Shown here: positions 9,124-17,820 of the stretch, piece by piece
How the letters are laid out: each line of letters starts with the position of its first letter
Position numbering within the stretch: the first letter of the stretch is position 1
Assembly: GCA_023399375.1 (NCBI GenBank)
Contig: JAEWPX010000173.1
Coordinates: forward strand, 32,494 to 96,493
DNA length: 64,000 bases
Source: Pseudomonadota bacterium
GTDB taxonomy: Bacteria > Desulfobacterota > Desulfovibrionia > Desulfovibrionales > Desulfovibrionaceae
Reading direction: 5' to 3'
Position numbers and translations under genes: made by a program
Notes under the pieces: model-generated
The model's database searches: none
What the model was told of the DNA's origin: nothing
The model's input: only the letters and a program-made list of their open reading frames with translations

Positions 9124-9780
9124 TTGAGCAGTTCGCGCCAATACCTGATCGACGACCTTTCCGTTTCCGAGTCCTGGCGGCTTTTCCGCATCATGGCCGA
9201 AATCGTGGACGGCTTCGAAGTGCTGGGGGAGATCAAGCCCGCGGTGTCCATTTTCGGCTCGGCCCGTGTCGCGCCGGGGGATCCGCTCTACGCCGAGACG
9301 GCCCGGCTGGCCGGGCTGTTGTGCAAGGCCGGCTTTTCGGTCATCACCGGCGGCGGCCCGGGGCTCATGGAGGCGGCCAACAAAGGCGCAAACGAATGCG
9401 GCGGCGAATCCATCGGCCTGCACATCCACCTGCCGCTCGAGCAGAAGCCCAACCCCTACCTGACCATCCGCAGCGACTACCGCTATTTCTTCATCCGCAA
9501 GCTCATGTTCGTCAAATACGCCACGGCCTACATCGCCATGCCCGGCGGCTTCGGCACCCTGGACGAACTGTCCGAAGCGTTGGTCCTCATCCAGACGCGG
9601 CGCATCAAGCCCTTCCCCATCATTTTCCTGGGCAAGGCGTTCTGGGGCGGCCTCGTGGACTGGTTTCGCGAATCCCTGCTGGCGCGGGGCTTTCTCTCCG
9701 CGGAAGACCTGGAGCTCTTCACAGTCATGGACACGCCCGAAGAAGCCGTGGCCTTCATTCGTCGCCATGTGATCGTCTAG
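9124..9780 (+). CDS. LOG-family Rossmann protein (TIGR00730 type)
   Basis: 218 residues. It has GGGPGLMEAANKGA and PGGFGTLDELSEAL, the nucleotide-phosphoribohydrolase signatures of the LOG/cytokinin-riboside family, often mislabelled lysine decarboxylase. Members cleave nucleoside 5'-monophosphates (for example AMP) to base and ribose 5-phosphate. The start is TTG 9124, with GGAG five bases upstream and SSSRQYLIDDLSVSESWRLF following; an earlier in-frame TTG at 9073 lacks a site. The GNAT gene follows after 15 bp. The exact substrate cannot be read from the sequence. Confidence 0.88.
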   Translation: MSSSRQYLIDDLSVSESWRLFRIMAEIVDGFEVLGEIKPAVSIFGSARVAPGDPLYAETARLAGLLCKAGFSVITGGGPGLMEAANKGANECGGESIGLHIHLPLEQKPNPYLTIRSDYRYFFIRKLMFVKYATAYIAMPGGFGTLDELSEALVLIQTRRIKPFPIIFLGKAFWGGLVDWFRESLLARGFLSAEDLELFTVMDTPEEAVAFIRRHVIV

Positions 9781-9795
9781 CGCAGGAGGCCAGCC

Positions 9796-10287
9796 GTGAC
9801 GCAACACGTTTCTTCCGCCATCCTGCGCTTGGGCACGGGCATCGCCCCGGCCACGGACATGGCCGTCGTGCGCCTGCTGTTCCAGGAATATGCGAACGGA
9901 TTGGGGTTCGACCTGTGCTTCCAGCATTTCGACGAGGAACTGGCCGGGCTGCCGGGCTGCTACGCCGAGCCTGCCGGCGGCGTCTGGCTGGCCTGGATGG
10001 AAGGCATGCCCGCCGGGTGCGTGGCCTTGCGGCCCCTTGGGGACGATATGGCGGAAATGAAACGGCTCTACGTGCGCCCGGCCTACGCCGGCCAGGGCCT
10101 TGGCAGGCAGCTCGCCGAGGCGGCCGTGGCCGGAGCCCGGGAGCGCGGCTATGCGGCCATTCGCCTGGACACGCTCAAATCCATGACGGCGGCCAACGCG
10201 CTCTACGGCAAGCTCGGTTTTCAAAAAATCGCGGCTTACTGCGAAAACCCCCTGCCCGGGGCGCTCTTTTACGAACTGCGACTCTAG
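9796..10287 (+). CDS. GNAT-family N-acetyltransferase
   Basis: 163 residues with the acetyl-CoA binding motif A, RLYVRPAYAGQGLGRQLAE (Q-x-x-G-x-G), near residues 95-113 and motif B, NALYGKLGFQKI, near the end. The GTG start at 9796 has AGGAGG six bases upstream. It follows the LOG-family gene by 15 bp and is probably co-transcribed. The acceptor (small molecule or protein) is unknown. It is convergent with the DUF488 gene, with 11 bp between stops. Confidence 0.87.
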   Translation: MTQHVSSAILRLGTGIAPATDMAVVRLLFQEYANGLGFDLCFQHFDEELAGLPGCYAEPAGGVWLAWMEGMPAGCVALRPLGDDMAEMKRLYVRPAYAGQGLGRQLAEAAVAGARERGYAAIRLDTLKSMTAANALYGKLGFQKIAAYCENPLPGALFYELRL

Positions 10288-10298
10288 CGGCGCTACCG

Positions 10299-10664
10299 CT
10301 ATACCTGCTCCGTCTGACTCCCCTCCAGAATTTCCTTGAGACAGACGGCATTGTTGTGTTGCGCATCCTTGGCGGCAAAAAGCAGGGTGACCACGCCTTC
10401 CCGGCTCTCCGCGCGCAGCTTTTTAAGCAGTGGTGACACGGCCGCAGCCGCCAACTCCTCCCGATACCGCCGCCGGAATTCCTCCCAGTTCTCCGGGTCG
10501 TGATGGAACCACTGGCGCAAGGCATCGCTCGGTGCGAGCTCCTTGAGCCAGGCATCGAATGCCGCAGCCTCCTTGGTCAGGCCGCGCGGCCAGAGGCGGT
10601 CCACCAGATACCGCTTGCCGTCTTCCGGTGCGTGCGTCTCGTAGACGCGCTTGATCCGCAACAT
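10299..10664 (-). CDS. DUF488 family protein (YeaO-like)
   Basis: 121 residues, matching the small DUF488 proteins: MLRIKRVYETHAPEDGKRYLVDRLWPRGLTKE, then FHHDPENWEEFRRRYREEL, and VVTLLFAAKDAQHNNAVCLKE near the C-terminus. Family members are cytosolic with no established biochemical role. ATG 10664 is chosen because GGAGG lies five bases upstream; the TTG four codons earlier would lie within the leader. It sits 23 bp after the methyltransferase-like gene on the same strand. Confidence 0.85.
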   Translation of the reverse strand: MLRIKRVYETHAPEDGKRYLVDRLWPRGLTKEAAAFDAWLKELAPSDALRQWFHHDPENWEEFRRRYREELAAAAVSPLLKKLRAESREGVVTLLFAAKDAQHNNAVCLKEILEGSQTEQV

Positions 10665-10687
10665 GCCGTCCTCCAAACTTCAGGGGG

Positions 10688-11692
10688 TTACCAGCGTCGC
10701 CCGAGCGTCGCGCGCCAGGGCGGGACAAGCAGATCCGCATAAGCCTCCCCCACCCTGTCGGCCGGGAAGCGCCTGCCCGCAAGTTCCACATCGGCCATGC
10801 GATAGAGCCGCGCCGGCTTGTCTGCCTCGTCGCCGGCAAAGGCGTTTTCCGGGGCCAGCCGCAGCCACGACCGCCCTCCTTCGTCCACGACCCAGACTGC
10901 GCCGGGCAGAAAGACCGTGCCGTCGAGCCGCGCGCCCATGGCCCCGAAGAGCGCGGCATGGATGCGCGCAAAGGGTTCCTTGTAGAGCCGCCGTCCGCGC
11001 GAGGGCAACGTCTCGTTGGTCAGGCAGGCGACGTCGCCTTGCGGAAGGTTGTTGTAGATTGCGGACGTCGTGGCGTCGCCGGCCAGCACCCTGGCGACAC
11101 CGAGGTGCGCAAGCAGCGCATCCGCCCGCGCGGCCACATGGGGCAGGTGCTCGACCCCACGCAGGCAAGGCGCAGCATGCCCGAGCCGCCGTGCCAGCAG
11201 GTACTGACCGAGCAGCAGGATGCCCGTGCCCGCGCCGAGGTCGAAACCCAGAAAAGACGCCCCCGGGTGGACCTGGGGCGCGCTCTCGAGCAGTGCGGTC
11301 AGCAGGTGAACGGTCTTCGGCAGGTCAAGCAGCATTTGCAGGGCGAAGCCGTGGTGCAGGAGCAACCGGCGCAGGGCGTCCTGCCCTTCGAGGGCGAGGC
11401 AGCCGCCGCGACGGCGCACGAAACAGCCGCACAACCGCGTGATCTCCGCCAGGGAGACGTCTTCGCCGGCGCGCTCGGGATACACGTAGGCGTAGGCGTA
11501 CTTGAGGCACAAGCTGGCCAGCGCCGCCGGATCGGGCGTGCGCTCCGGCCTGCCGAGCGCCGCGACGCAGCGGACGAGGCTTCCCGGCAGGTAGGCCTCG
11601 GGCGCGAGGACCGGTTCCCGTGGCGGCTCGCGCTGGAGCAGCCGCAAGGCGAGTCCGGCAAGACCGAGCCCTTGTTCCGTCACGTCCCACAC
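10688..11692 (-). CDS. SAM-dependent methyltransferase-like protein
   Basis: 334 residues. A Rossmann motif I, FLGFDLGAGTGILLLGQYLL, near residues 145-165 and an acidic-loop candidate, LRGVEHLPH, suggest S-adenosylmethionine binding. The roughly 140-residue N-terminal part is helical and cysteine-containing (CLKYAYAYVYPE, CGCFVRRRGGC) and matches nothing I recognise. The substrate is unknown. The start is GTG 11692 with AAGG eight bases upstream; a second GTG lies three codons in. It sits 20 bp after the YgdI-like lipoprotein gene, so the two are likely co-transcribed. Confidence 0.7.
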   Translation of the reverse strand: MWDVTEQGLGLAGLALRLLQREPPREPVLAPEAYLPGSLVRCVAALGRPERTPDPAALASLCLKYAYAYVYPERAGEDVSLAEITRLCGCFVRRRGGCLALEGQDALRRLLLHHGFALQMLLDLPKTVHLLTALLESAPQVHPGASFLGFDLGAGTGILLLGQYLLARRLGHAAPCLRGVEHLPHVAARADALLAHLGVARVLAGDATTSAIYNNLPQGDVACLTNETLPSRGRRLYKEPFARIHAALFGAMGARLDGTVFLPGAVWVVDEGGRSWLRLAPENAFAGDEADKPARLYRMADVELAGRRFPADRVGEAYADLLVPPWRATLGRRW

Positions 11693-11712
11693 GCGCGACG
11701 CCTTCGCAACGC

Positions 11713-12006
11713 CTAGAACTGGTACAGGGCGTCGTAGCAGGTGAAGGTGTCGGTGACGCCGTTTTGATAGCAGATCTCGGCGGCGTCATCGAGGTAGCGC
11801 ACATCGTCCATGGGGATGACGTGGCGCTTGCCCGCGACCCACATGCGGTAGACCCCGGACTGGGCGTCGAGGACCAGCGGCGGGTCGGCGTAGAAAATTT
11901 CCCCGTCGTTGAGTTCGACGTAATACGTGTGGCGGGCGCAGCCGGAAAGAAGCAGGCAGCCGAGGCAAAGCGGCAGGAGCACGAGACGGACGGCGCGAAG
12001 CAGCAT
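11713..12006 (-). CDS. YgdI/YgdR-like small lipoprotein
   Basis: 97 residues. The signal peptide MLLRAVRLVLLPLCLGCLLLSGC ends in lipobox LLSGC with Cys at residue 23, followed by a small domain HTYYVELNDGEIFYADPP with a later VIPMDDVRYL, resembling the SH3-like fold of YgdI/YgdR (DUF903) lipoproteins. ATG 12006 has GGGGAGG five bases upstream. It is probably anchored in the inner or outer membrane facing the periplasm. Function is unknown for the family. Confidence 0.75.
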   Translation of the reverse strand: MLLRAVRLVLLPLCLGCLLLSGCARHTYYVELNDGEIFYADPPLVLDAQSGVYRMWVAGKRHVIPMDDVRYLDDAAEICYQNGVTDTFTCYDALYQF

Positions 12007-12189
12007 CGAGGCCTCCCCGTATCCGGCAGATCGCGCCGGGTCAGGTTTTTTTACCCAATCTGGATGGCCGGTACGGCCGCCGGGAAAACAACGTCACGGC
12101 GTCGGCCCAAACGTCGGCAGCCCCCTCCCCGCCTTGCAGCAGCCCACAGACGCGGGCCAAGGTCGCCAAGCGGCCGGGTGCGCCCGGCG

Positions 12190-12822
12190 CTACTTGGACA
12201 CCGGCTGCCGGGTTTCGCCCGTGGCAGGAGGGGCGAACTGCGCGGCCGTCTGGCGAAACAGCGCCACGGCGGCCAAAATGTCCTTGCGGGCTTGCGTCAA
12301 TTCCACGCTGATGGGCTGGTCGCCGACGTTTTTCTCGGTGAGCCCCATCCACTCCAGCTCCTTTTCCAGCTTGCCCGCGATGACCCCGAGCCCCTGGTGC
12401 ACGAGGCTCCCGATCCTGGTTGCGTCATCGACGCAATTTGGACCAATTTGATTGTAGACGTAAACCATGTCCCCGGCATTGAGAAAAAGCTCCCAGCAGG
12501 CCGAGAGCGAAGCGCGCAGGGCCAGGGCGTCCTTGATGCGGGAGTCGTTTCCTTCCTTGGCCAGGGAGGCATAATAGTCCTGCGCCTTGAGCAGATGGTC
12601 GTACATTCGCGCGGACTGGCTGGCGAACGCGGCGTTGAAGGTCCGGGTATCGATCTTGGCGGCGAAGGCGGTCCCGGCCAGGGCCAGGAGCAGCAGCACG
12701 TTCGCGGTCGCCAGGAGCGTTCGCGCAACATGGGCGCGCGCGGGAAGCTCCGCAGGTTCGCAGCCCGAAGCGCTTGCGCAAGGCCGGCCGCACCCGGGCC
12801 ATGCTGTGGGGATGCGTCGCAT
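12190..12822 (-). CDS. Exported protein of unknown function, start uncertain
   Basis: 210 residues from the only in-frame ATG, giving an unusually long 54-residue leader before a signal-peptide core (NVLLLLALAGTAFA). The mature part is helical (FNAAFASQSARMYDHLLKAQDYYASLAKEG and LVHQGLGVIAGKLEKELEWMGL) with two cysteines. An ATG at 12731 in another frame would give MLR directly before the same core if two bases were missing, so a frameshift or sequencing error near 12727 is possible. It follows the Sel1-repeat gene by 58 bp. No family is recognised. Confidence 0.55.
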   Translation of the reverse strand: MRRIPTAWPGCGRPCASASGCEPAELPARAHVARTLLATANVLLLLALAGTAFAAKIDTRTFNAAFASQSARMYDHLLKAQDYYASLAKEGNDSRIKDALALRASLSACWELFLNAGDMVYVYNQIGPNCVDDATRIGSLVHQGLGVIAGKLEKELEWMGLTEKNVGDQPISVELTQARKDILAAVALFRQTAAQFAPPATGETRQPVSK

Positions 12823-12880
12823 GGATTGTTGATGGGAAATCCGCGCGGCCGCGTCAAGAGGGACGGGCCAACGGGCGCGC

Positions 12881-13408
12881 TCAGTTTCCGGCCACGGCGT
12901 CCAGGGGGGCCAGGGCGGCTTTGGCCTGCAGTCCGGTCAGTTCGGCCGGGCTCAGGCGCCTGGCGCTGGCGTTGCGGAGTTTGACGGATTTTTCCCGGAA
13001 TTTTTCGGGCAAGGTCGACGAAGCGGCGGCCAGGGAGGCGTAGTAGTAGGCCTGGGCGTCGCTGACGGGCACGCCGCCGTAGCCCCGGCTGTAGAGGTCG
13101 GCCAGCACGTAGCGGGCGTAGCCGTAGCCCGCTTCCGAGGAACGGTGCAGCCAGTGCAGCCCCTGGCCGAAATTCTGGGGCGCGCGCGTGCCGTTGATGT
13201 AGGCCACGCCCAGAGCGCACTGGGCCTTGGCGTCCCCGGCCTGGGCCTTGCCCAGCAGGGCGTCGAAGGTTTCGGGCGCGGCAAAGGCCTGGACGGCGTC
13301 ATCCGGGTCCGGGGAAGCCGTCGTGTCCGCCCTGGCCGACGGCGCGACGAGAAAACACAGGAAAATGGCGGCGAGAATCACCGCCGGTCGAGAAATCGTG
13401 CGCAGCAT
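12881..13408 (-). CDS. Exported Sel1-repeat protein
   Basis: 175 residues. A signal peptide (MLRTISRPAVILAAIFLCFLVAPSARA) is followed by Sel1-like helical repeats: AQAGDAKAQCALGVAYINGT, then LHWLHRSSEAGYGYARYVLADLYSRGYGGVP and a partial third repeat YYYASLAAA. Such TPR-like solenoids mediate protein contacts in the periplasm. ATG 13408 has GGGAGGAG upstream. It lies downstream of ilvC on the same strand but is separated by a GC-rich hairpin, so it may have its own promoter. Confidence 0.8.
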   Translation of the reverse strand: MLRTISRPAVILAAIFLCFLVAPSARADTTASPDPDDAVQAFAAPETFDALLGKAQAGDAKAQCALGVAYINGTRAPQNFGQGLHWLHRSSEAGYGYARYVLADLYSRGYGGVPVSDAQAYYYASLAAASSTLPEKFREKSVKLRNASARRLSPAELTGLQAKAALAPLDAVAGN

Positions 13409-13431
13409 GGTGGGGCTCCTCCCTCTGCAAT

Positions 13432-13457
13432 GCGGCCGCGCCCGGGGGCGCGGCCGC
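13432..13457 (-). terminator. GC-rich hairpin downstream of ilvC
   Basis: A perfect 12-bp inverted repeat (GCGGCCGCGCCC and its complement) with a 2-base spacer, starting nine bases after the ilvC stop. There is no T-run in the direction of transcription, so it may end the ilv operon only inefficiently or protect the 3' end. Confidence 0.4.
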
Positions 13458-13465
13458 GTCTGAGG

Positions 13466-14455
13466 CTATTTTTTGAGCCAACCCATCATGTCGCGCAGTT
13501 TCGCGCCCACCTTTTCGACGGGATGTTCGGCGTTGAGGCGGCGCATGGACAGGAAATGCGACCGGCCGGACATGTTCTCGACGATGAATTCCTTGGCGAA
13601 GGTGCCGTCCTGGATCTCCTTGAGGACGCGCTTCATTTCCTTGCGGGTCTCGTCGGTGATGATGCGCGGCCCGCGCGTGTAGTCGCCGTATTCGGCGGTG
13701 TCGCTGATGGAGTAGCGCATGCGGGACAGGCCGCCCTCGTAGATCAGGTCCACGATGAGCTTCATCTCGTGCATGCACTCGAAGTAGGCGCTTTCGGGCT
13801 CGTACCCGGCTTCCACCAGGGTGTCGAAGCCGGCCTTCATGAGTTCGGCCACGCCGCCGCACAGCACGGCCTGTTCGCCGAAGAGGTCGGTCTCGGTTTC
13901 TTCGCGGTAGGTCGTGGTCAGAACGCCGCTGCGGGTGCCGCCGATGCCCTTGGCGTAGGCCAGGGCCAGCTCCAGGGCCTTGCCGCTGGCGTTCTGATGC
14001 ACGGCCACCAGGCACGGCACGCCGCCGCCCTCGGTGTAGACCCGGCGCACGAGATGGCCCGGCCCCTTGGGTGCGATCATGGTCACGTCCACGTCGGCCG
14101 GGGGAACGATCTGCTGGTAGTGGATGTTGAAGCCGTGGGCGAACATGAGCATCTTGCCGGCCTTGAGGTTGGGCAGGACGTCTTTTTCGTACAGCGCCTT
14201 CTGGGTCTGGTCAGGGACCAGGATCATGATGATGTCGGCCGCGGCCGCCGCTTCGGCGGCGGACATGGGGGTGAAGCCGTTTTCCTTGGCCAGCTGCCAG
14301 TTGGGACCGCCGGGACGCTGGCCGATGACCACCTTGACGCCGGAATCGCGCAGGTTCTGGGCGTGGGCATGGCCTTGGCTGCCGTAGCCGATGATGGCCA
14401 CGGTCTTGTCGGCCAAGAGGGAGAGGTCGGCGTCCTGGTCGTAATAGATTTTCAT
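13466..14455 (-). CDS. ilvC: Ketol-acid reductoisomerase
   Basis: 329 residues, class I length. It converts acetolactate or acetohydroxybutyrate to the dihydroxy acid using NADPH and Mg2+ in valine, leucine and isoleucine synthesis. It starts MKIYYDQDADLSLLADKTVA, with the dinucleotide motif GYGSQGHAHAQN near residues 24-35, and later has DLFGEQAVLCGG, a metal-site segment. ATG 14455 has AAGGAG five bases upstream. It is last in the ilvB-ilvN-ilvC order and starts 13 bp after the ilvN stop. Confidence 0.98.
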   Translation of the reverse strand: MKIYYDQDADLSLLADKTVAIIGYGSQGHAHAQNLRDSGVKVVIGQRPGGPNWQLAKENGFTPMSAAEAAAAADIIMILVPDQTQKALYEKDVLPNLKAGKMLMFAHGFNIHYQQIVPPADVDVTMIAPKGPGHLVRRVYTEGGGVPCLVAVHQNASGKALELALAYAKGIGGTRSGVLTTTYREETETDLFGEQAVLCGGVAELMKAGFDTLVEAGYEPESAYFECMHEMKLIVDLIYEGGLSRMRYSISDTAEYGDYTRGPRIITDETRKEMKRVLKEIQDGTFAKEFIVENMSGRSHFLSMRRLNAEHPVEKVGAKLRDMMGWLKK

Positions 14456-14468
14456 TAGGGCTCCTTTT

Positions 14469-14951
14469 TTATTCCTGCATGCCGCGTCGCATGGCAACGG
14501 CGCCGGTGCGGGCGATTTCCTTGATGCCGAAGCGCTGGAGAAGGTTGATGAGCGCCCCGAGCTTATCCTGGGTGCCGGTGACCTCGATGACGAGCTCGTC
14601 GAGGCTCACGTCCACCACCTTGCAGCGAAAGATGTCGACGATGCGCAGCACTTCCGCCCGTTTGCTGCCTTCGGCGTCGACCCGTAGGAGCATCATCTCG
14701 CGCTCCACGGATTTGACGCCGGTCAGGTCCACCACCTTAAGCGTGGTCACGAGCTTTCGCAGCTGCTTGACGATCTGCTCGACGATGGCCTCGTCGCCCT
14801 CGGTGGTGATGGTCATCATGGACAGGCCTTCGGTGAGGGTCGGGGCGACATTGAGCGACTCGATATTGTAGCCCCGGCCGCTGAACAGGCCGGCCACCCG
14901 GGAGAGCACGCCGGGCTCGTCTTCGACCAGGATGGAGAGGATGTGGCGCAT
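14469..14951 (-). CDS. ilvN: Acetolactate synthase small (regulatory) subunit
   Basis: 160 residues, IlvH/IlvN type. An ACT domain begins HILSILVEDEPGVLSRVAGLFSGRGYNIESL, followed by a C-terminal regulatory domain (VSLDELVIEVTGTQDKLGALI). It binds valine and confers feedback control and full activity on IlvB. ATG 14951 has GGAG six bases upstream and lies nine bases after the ilvB stop, which fits translational coupling of the two subunits. Confidence 0.96.
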   Translation of the reverse strand: MRHILSILVEDEPGVLSRVAGLFSGRGYNIESLNVAPTLTEGLSMMTITTEGDEAIVEQIVKQLRKLVTTLKVVDLTGVKSVEREMMLLRVDAEGSKRAEVLRIVDIFRCKVVDVSLDELVIEVTGTQDKLGALINLLQRFGIKEIARTGAVAMRRGMQE

Positions 14952-14960
14952 GGACGGCTC

Positions 14961-16658
14961 CTAGACGAGGATCATCTCGGTTATGGACTTTCCGGCCGGG
15001 ACCATGGGCGCGACGTTCTCCTCGCGGTCGATGACCACGTCCACGATGACGGTCTTGGGCAGGGCGAACGCCTCGGCCAGTACGGACTCGACTTTCGCCG
15101 GGTCGGTCACCCGGTAGCCCGCCGCACCGTAGGCTTCCGCCAGCTTGACGAAATCCGGGGCCACGTCCAGGCAGGTGGCGCAGTAGTTCTTCTTGTAGAA
15201 CAGCTCCTGCCACTGGCGGACCATGCCGAGGTAGCCGTTGTTCAGGATGACGATCTTGACCGGCAGGTTGTAGCAGACGGCCGTGGCCAGCTCCTGGATG
15301 CACATCTGGATGGAGCCGTCGCCGGCCACGTCGATGACGAGGCGGTCGGGGCAGGCCATCTGGGCGCCGATGGCCGCGGGAAAGCCGAAGCCCATGGTGC
15401 CGAGGCCCCCGGAGCTGATAAACGAGCGCGGCCGGATGAACTGGTAAAACTGCGCGGCCCACATCTGGTTCTGGCCCACTTCGGTGGTGATGACCGCCTC
15501 GCCCTTGGTCAGGCGCGAGATGACCTCGACCACGTACTGCGGCTTGATCGCGCCGCCGTTCTGGTCGTAGGTCAGGGGCTTTTCCGTCTTCCACGCGGCG
15601 ACCGTGCCGAGCCAGGCGGCGTGGCGTTCGGCGGGCGCGGGCGCGTCCTCGGCCGGCGCGGCTTCCAGGTGTCCGCGCAGGGCGGCAAGGAAACTCTTGC
15701 AGTCGGCCACCACCGGAATATGCACGGGCACGTTTTTCTGGATGGAGGTCGGATCGATGTCGATGTGGACGATCTTGGCGTTTTTCGCGAATTCGCTGAG
15801 CTTGCCCGTGACTCGGTCGTCGAAGCGGGTGCCGATGGCCAAAATCAGGTCGGCGTGGCTGATGGCCATGTTGGCGGCATAGGTGCCGTGCATGCCGAGC
15901 ATGCCGACCCAGAGGGGATCGTCTGCGGGAAAGCAGCCCAGGGCCATGAGCGTGGCCGTGACAGGCATCTGCTGCGAACGCGCCAGCCAGACGAGGTCAT
16001 CGCCCGCCGTGGAGGCGATGACCCCGCCGCCGGCGTAGATGATGGGCTTTTTGGCCTTGCGCAGCACGTCCGCCACCTTGGCCACCTGCTTGGGGTTGGG
16101 CGTGTAGGTGGGGTTGTAGCTGCGCATCTTGATCGTCTTGGGGTACTTGTACTCGCACTTGGCCTGCTGCACGTCCTTGGGCAGGTCGATGAGCACGGGG
16201 CCCGGGCGGCCGGTCGCCGCCAGGTAGAAGGCCTCTTTGATGACCCCGGCCAGATCGCGCACGTCCTTGACCAGGTAATTGTGCTTGGTGCAGGGGCGCG
16301 TGATGCCGACGATGTCGACTTCCTGAAACGCGTCGTTGCCGATCAGCGGCGTCGGCACCTGTCCGGTGATGATGACCACCGGCACGGAATCCATGTAGGC
16401 GGTGGCAATGCCGGTGACGGCATTGGTGGCGCCGGGGCCCGAAGTCACCAGACATACGCCTACCCTGCCCGAAGCGCGGGCATAGCCGTCGGCGGCGTGG
16501 ATGGCTCCCTGTTCGTGGCGCGCCAGCACGTGCCTGAGGGGGTAGTTCGGCAACTGGTCGTAAATGTCGATGACCGCTCCTCCGGGAAAGCCGAAAACGA
16601 CGTCCACGTCCTCGCGGCGCAAGGACTCGAGGAGGATCTGGGCCCCGGTCAGTTCCAT
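14961..16658 (-). CDS. ilvB: Acetolactate synthase large (catalytic) subunit
   Basis: 565 residues. A thiamine-diphosphate enzyme joining two pyruvates, or pyruvate and 2-oxobutyrate. Visible marks are the catalytic glutamate in ARHEQGAIHAADGYARASG near residue 48, FAD-contact region GIPRK-like stretches in the middle, and the ThDP-Mg motif GDGSIQM to NNGYLGMVRQWQ near 430-470. ATG 16658 has GGAGG nine bases upstream. It starts one base after the DUF465 stop, so the biosynthetic genes appear to be read from the yggT-side promoter. Confidence 0.97.
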   Translation of the reverse strand: MELTGAQILLESLRREDVDVVFGFPGGAVIDIYDQLPNYPLRHVLARHEQGAIHAADGYARASGRVGVCLVTSGPGATNAVTGIATAYMDSVPVVIITGQVPTPLIGNDAFQEVDIVGITRPCTKHNYLVKDVRDLAGVIKEAFYLAATGRPGPVLIDLPKDVQQAKCEYKYPKTIKMRSYNPTYTPNPKQVAKVADVLRKAKKPIIYAGGGVIASTAGDDLVWLARSQQMPVTATLMALGCFPADDPLWVGMLGMHGTYAANMAISHADLILAIGTRFDDRVTGKLSEFAKNAKIVHIDIDPTSIQKNVPVHIPVVADCKSFLAALRGHLEAAPAEDAPAPAERHAAWLGTVAAWKTEKPLTYDQNGGAIKPQYVVEVISRLTKGEAVITTEVGQNQMWAAQFYQFIRPRSFISSGGLGTMGFGFPAAIGAQMACPDRLVIDVAGDGSIQMCIQELATAVCYNLPVKIVILNNGYLGMVRQWQELFYKKNYCATCLDVAPDFVKLAEAYGAAGYRVTDPAKVESVLAEAFALPKTVIVDVVIDREENVAPMVPAGKSITEMILV

Positions 16659-16659
16659 G

Positions 16660-16893
16660 CTAGTGGTCCTCCGCCTTGCGGTATTTCCCGAGGAGCGTGT
16701 CGATGCGCGTCTTGCCGGAAAGCTTCTTCTTCTTGATTTCCTTGAGTTCGGTCTCTTCCGAAGGGGTCAGGAAGGGCTTGCCTTCCATCTTTTCCAGAAT
16801 CTTTTCGAACGCGACATGCTCCTCGTAGAGGCTCTTGAGTTCCGGATCCGCTTCTCCGTACTTGGCAATGAGCTCCAGATCGCGTTGGTCCAT
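16660..16893 (-). CDS. DUF465 (YdcH) small coiled-coil protein
   Basis: 77 residues. The YdcH pattern is clear: KYGEADPELKSLYEEHVAFE, then LEKMEGKPFLTPSEETELKEIKKKKLSGKTRID. The predicted helical hairpin is charged and lysine-rich in the second half. The family has no assigned function. It sits directly before ilvB with one base between stop and start, so it is part of the ilv transcript. Confidence 0.88.
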   Translation of the reverse strand: MDQRDLELIAKYGEADPELKSLYEEHVAFEKILEKMEGKPFLTPSEETELKEIKKKKLSGKTRIDTLLGKYRKAEDH

Positions 16894-16923
16894 GGCAAAG
16901 ACTCCTTGTTGACGGTTCTCGTC

Positions 16924-17268
16924 TTAATCCGCACCGGTCGCCAGGGACCAGTCCGGTTCGGACTCCGCTTCGACGCGAATGGTCTTTTTCCGGGATTTCT
17001 CGCCGGAAACGATGGCCACCTGCCGGGACTTGAGCCCGAGGCAGTCGGCCAGAAACGCCGTCAGGGCGGCGTTGGCCCTGCCCTCTACGGCCTTGGCCCG
17101 CAGGCGTACGCGCAGCCTGTCCTCGCGCAGTCCGGCCAGGGCGTCCTTGGCGCCGCCCGGGGTCACGGCCACGCGCAGCATCCAGGCCCCTTCTCCGGCG
17201 GCCGTCACGAAAACCGGCAGTGCGCCCCCCTGTGCCCGGTTTTCCCGCCCTTGCGCCGCCCCTGCCAC
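16924..17268 (-). CDS. DUF167 (YggU) family protein
   Basis: 114 residues. The DUF167 core is LRVAVTPGGAKDALAGLREDRLRVRLRAKAVEGRANAALTAFLADCLGLKSRQVAIVSGEKSRKKTIRVE, in family order. The GTG start at 17268 has GGGAG five bases upstream. The first 28 residues are an extra N-terminal stretch. The common pairing with yggT is seen here: yggT lies 231 bp upstream on the same strand. Function is unknown. Confidence 0.87.
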   Translation of the reverse strand: MAGAAQGRENRAQGGALPVFVTAAGEGAWMLRVAVTPGGAKDALAGLREDRLRVRLRAKAVEGRANAALTAFLADCLGLKSRQVAIVSGEKSRKKTIRVEAESEPDWSLATGAD

Positions 17269-17499
17269 GTCTACTCCCTTCCCTGCCGCGCACGAAAAAA
17301 TCCGGCCGCGCCCGCGTCGGCCGTCGTGCGGATTCTGTCGCGCCGGCCGGCTCCGGTCGGGAGGGAAAAAATCATCCGAGAGGCTGGTGCGGCGTGCGAG
17401 GGATTCACGAGCATCGTGTCCGTGACTCCGGCGGCAACTCCGCCCGTATGCGCATGTCGTTGCGGCGTCGTGCGTCCATGCACGCTCCCCGGTCTCCGC

Positions 17500-17820
17500 C
17501 TAGAGGCGTCCGCCCATGCCGGTGCCCATGCCGCCCAGGCGCAACAGCGTCGGCACGAGGAACCATTGCAGGAACTGCACGGCCAGGATCACGACGATGG
17601 GGGACAGGTCCACGCCGCCGATGGTGAGAAACGGAAACCAGCGCCGTACCCGGTAGAAAACCGGGTCGGTCACGGCCCGCAGGAACCGTACGACGGGGTT
17701 GTACGGATCGGGCCGCACCCAGGACATCAGGGCGGCGATGACGATGACCCAGAAATAAAGCGAAAGGACGATGTCCAGGACCCGAGCCAGGGCAACGAAG
17801 AAATAACCAATGATATCCAT
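17500..17820 (-). CDS. YggT family membrane protein
   Basis: 106 residues. MDIIGYFFVALARVLDIVLSLYFWVIVIAALMSWV forms the first membrane segment with the family motif SWVRPDPYNPVVRFLRAVTDPV, then IVVILAVQFLQWFLVP forms the second. YggT proteins are small inner-membrane proteins linked to osmotic shock tolerance and division in some bacteria. ATG 17820 has AAGGA six bases upstream; a start 11 codons earlier has no site. It is the first gene of the yggT-DUF167-DUF465-ilvBNC run. Confidence 0.88.
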   Translation of the reverse strand: MDIIGYFFVALARVLDIVLSLYFWVIVIAALMSWVRPDPYNPVVRFLRAVTDPVFYRVRRWFPFLTIGGVDLSPIVVILAVQFLQWFLVPTLLRLGGMGTGMGGRL

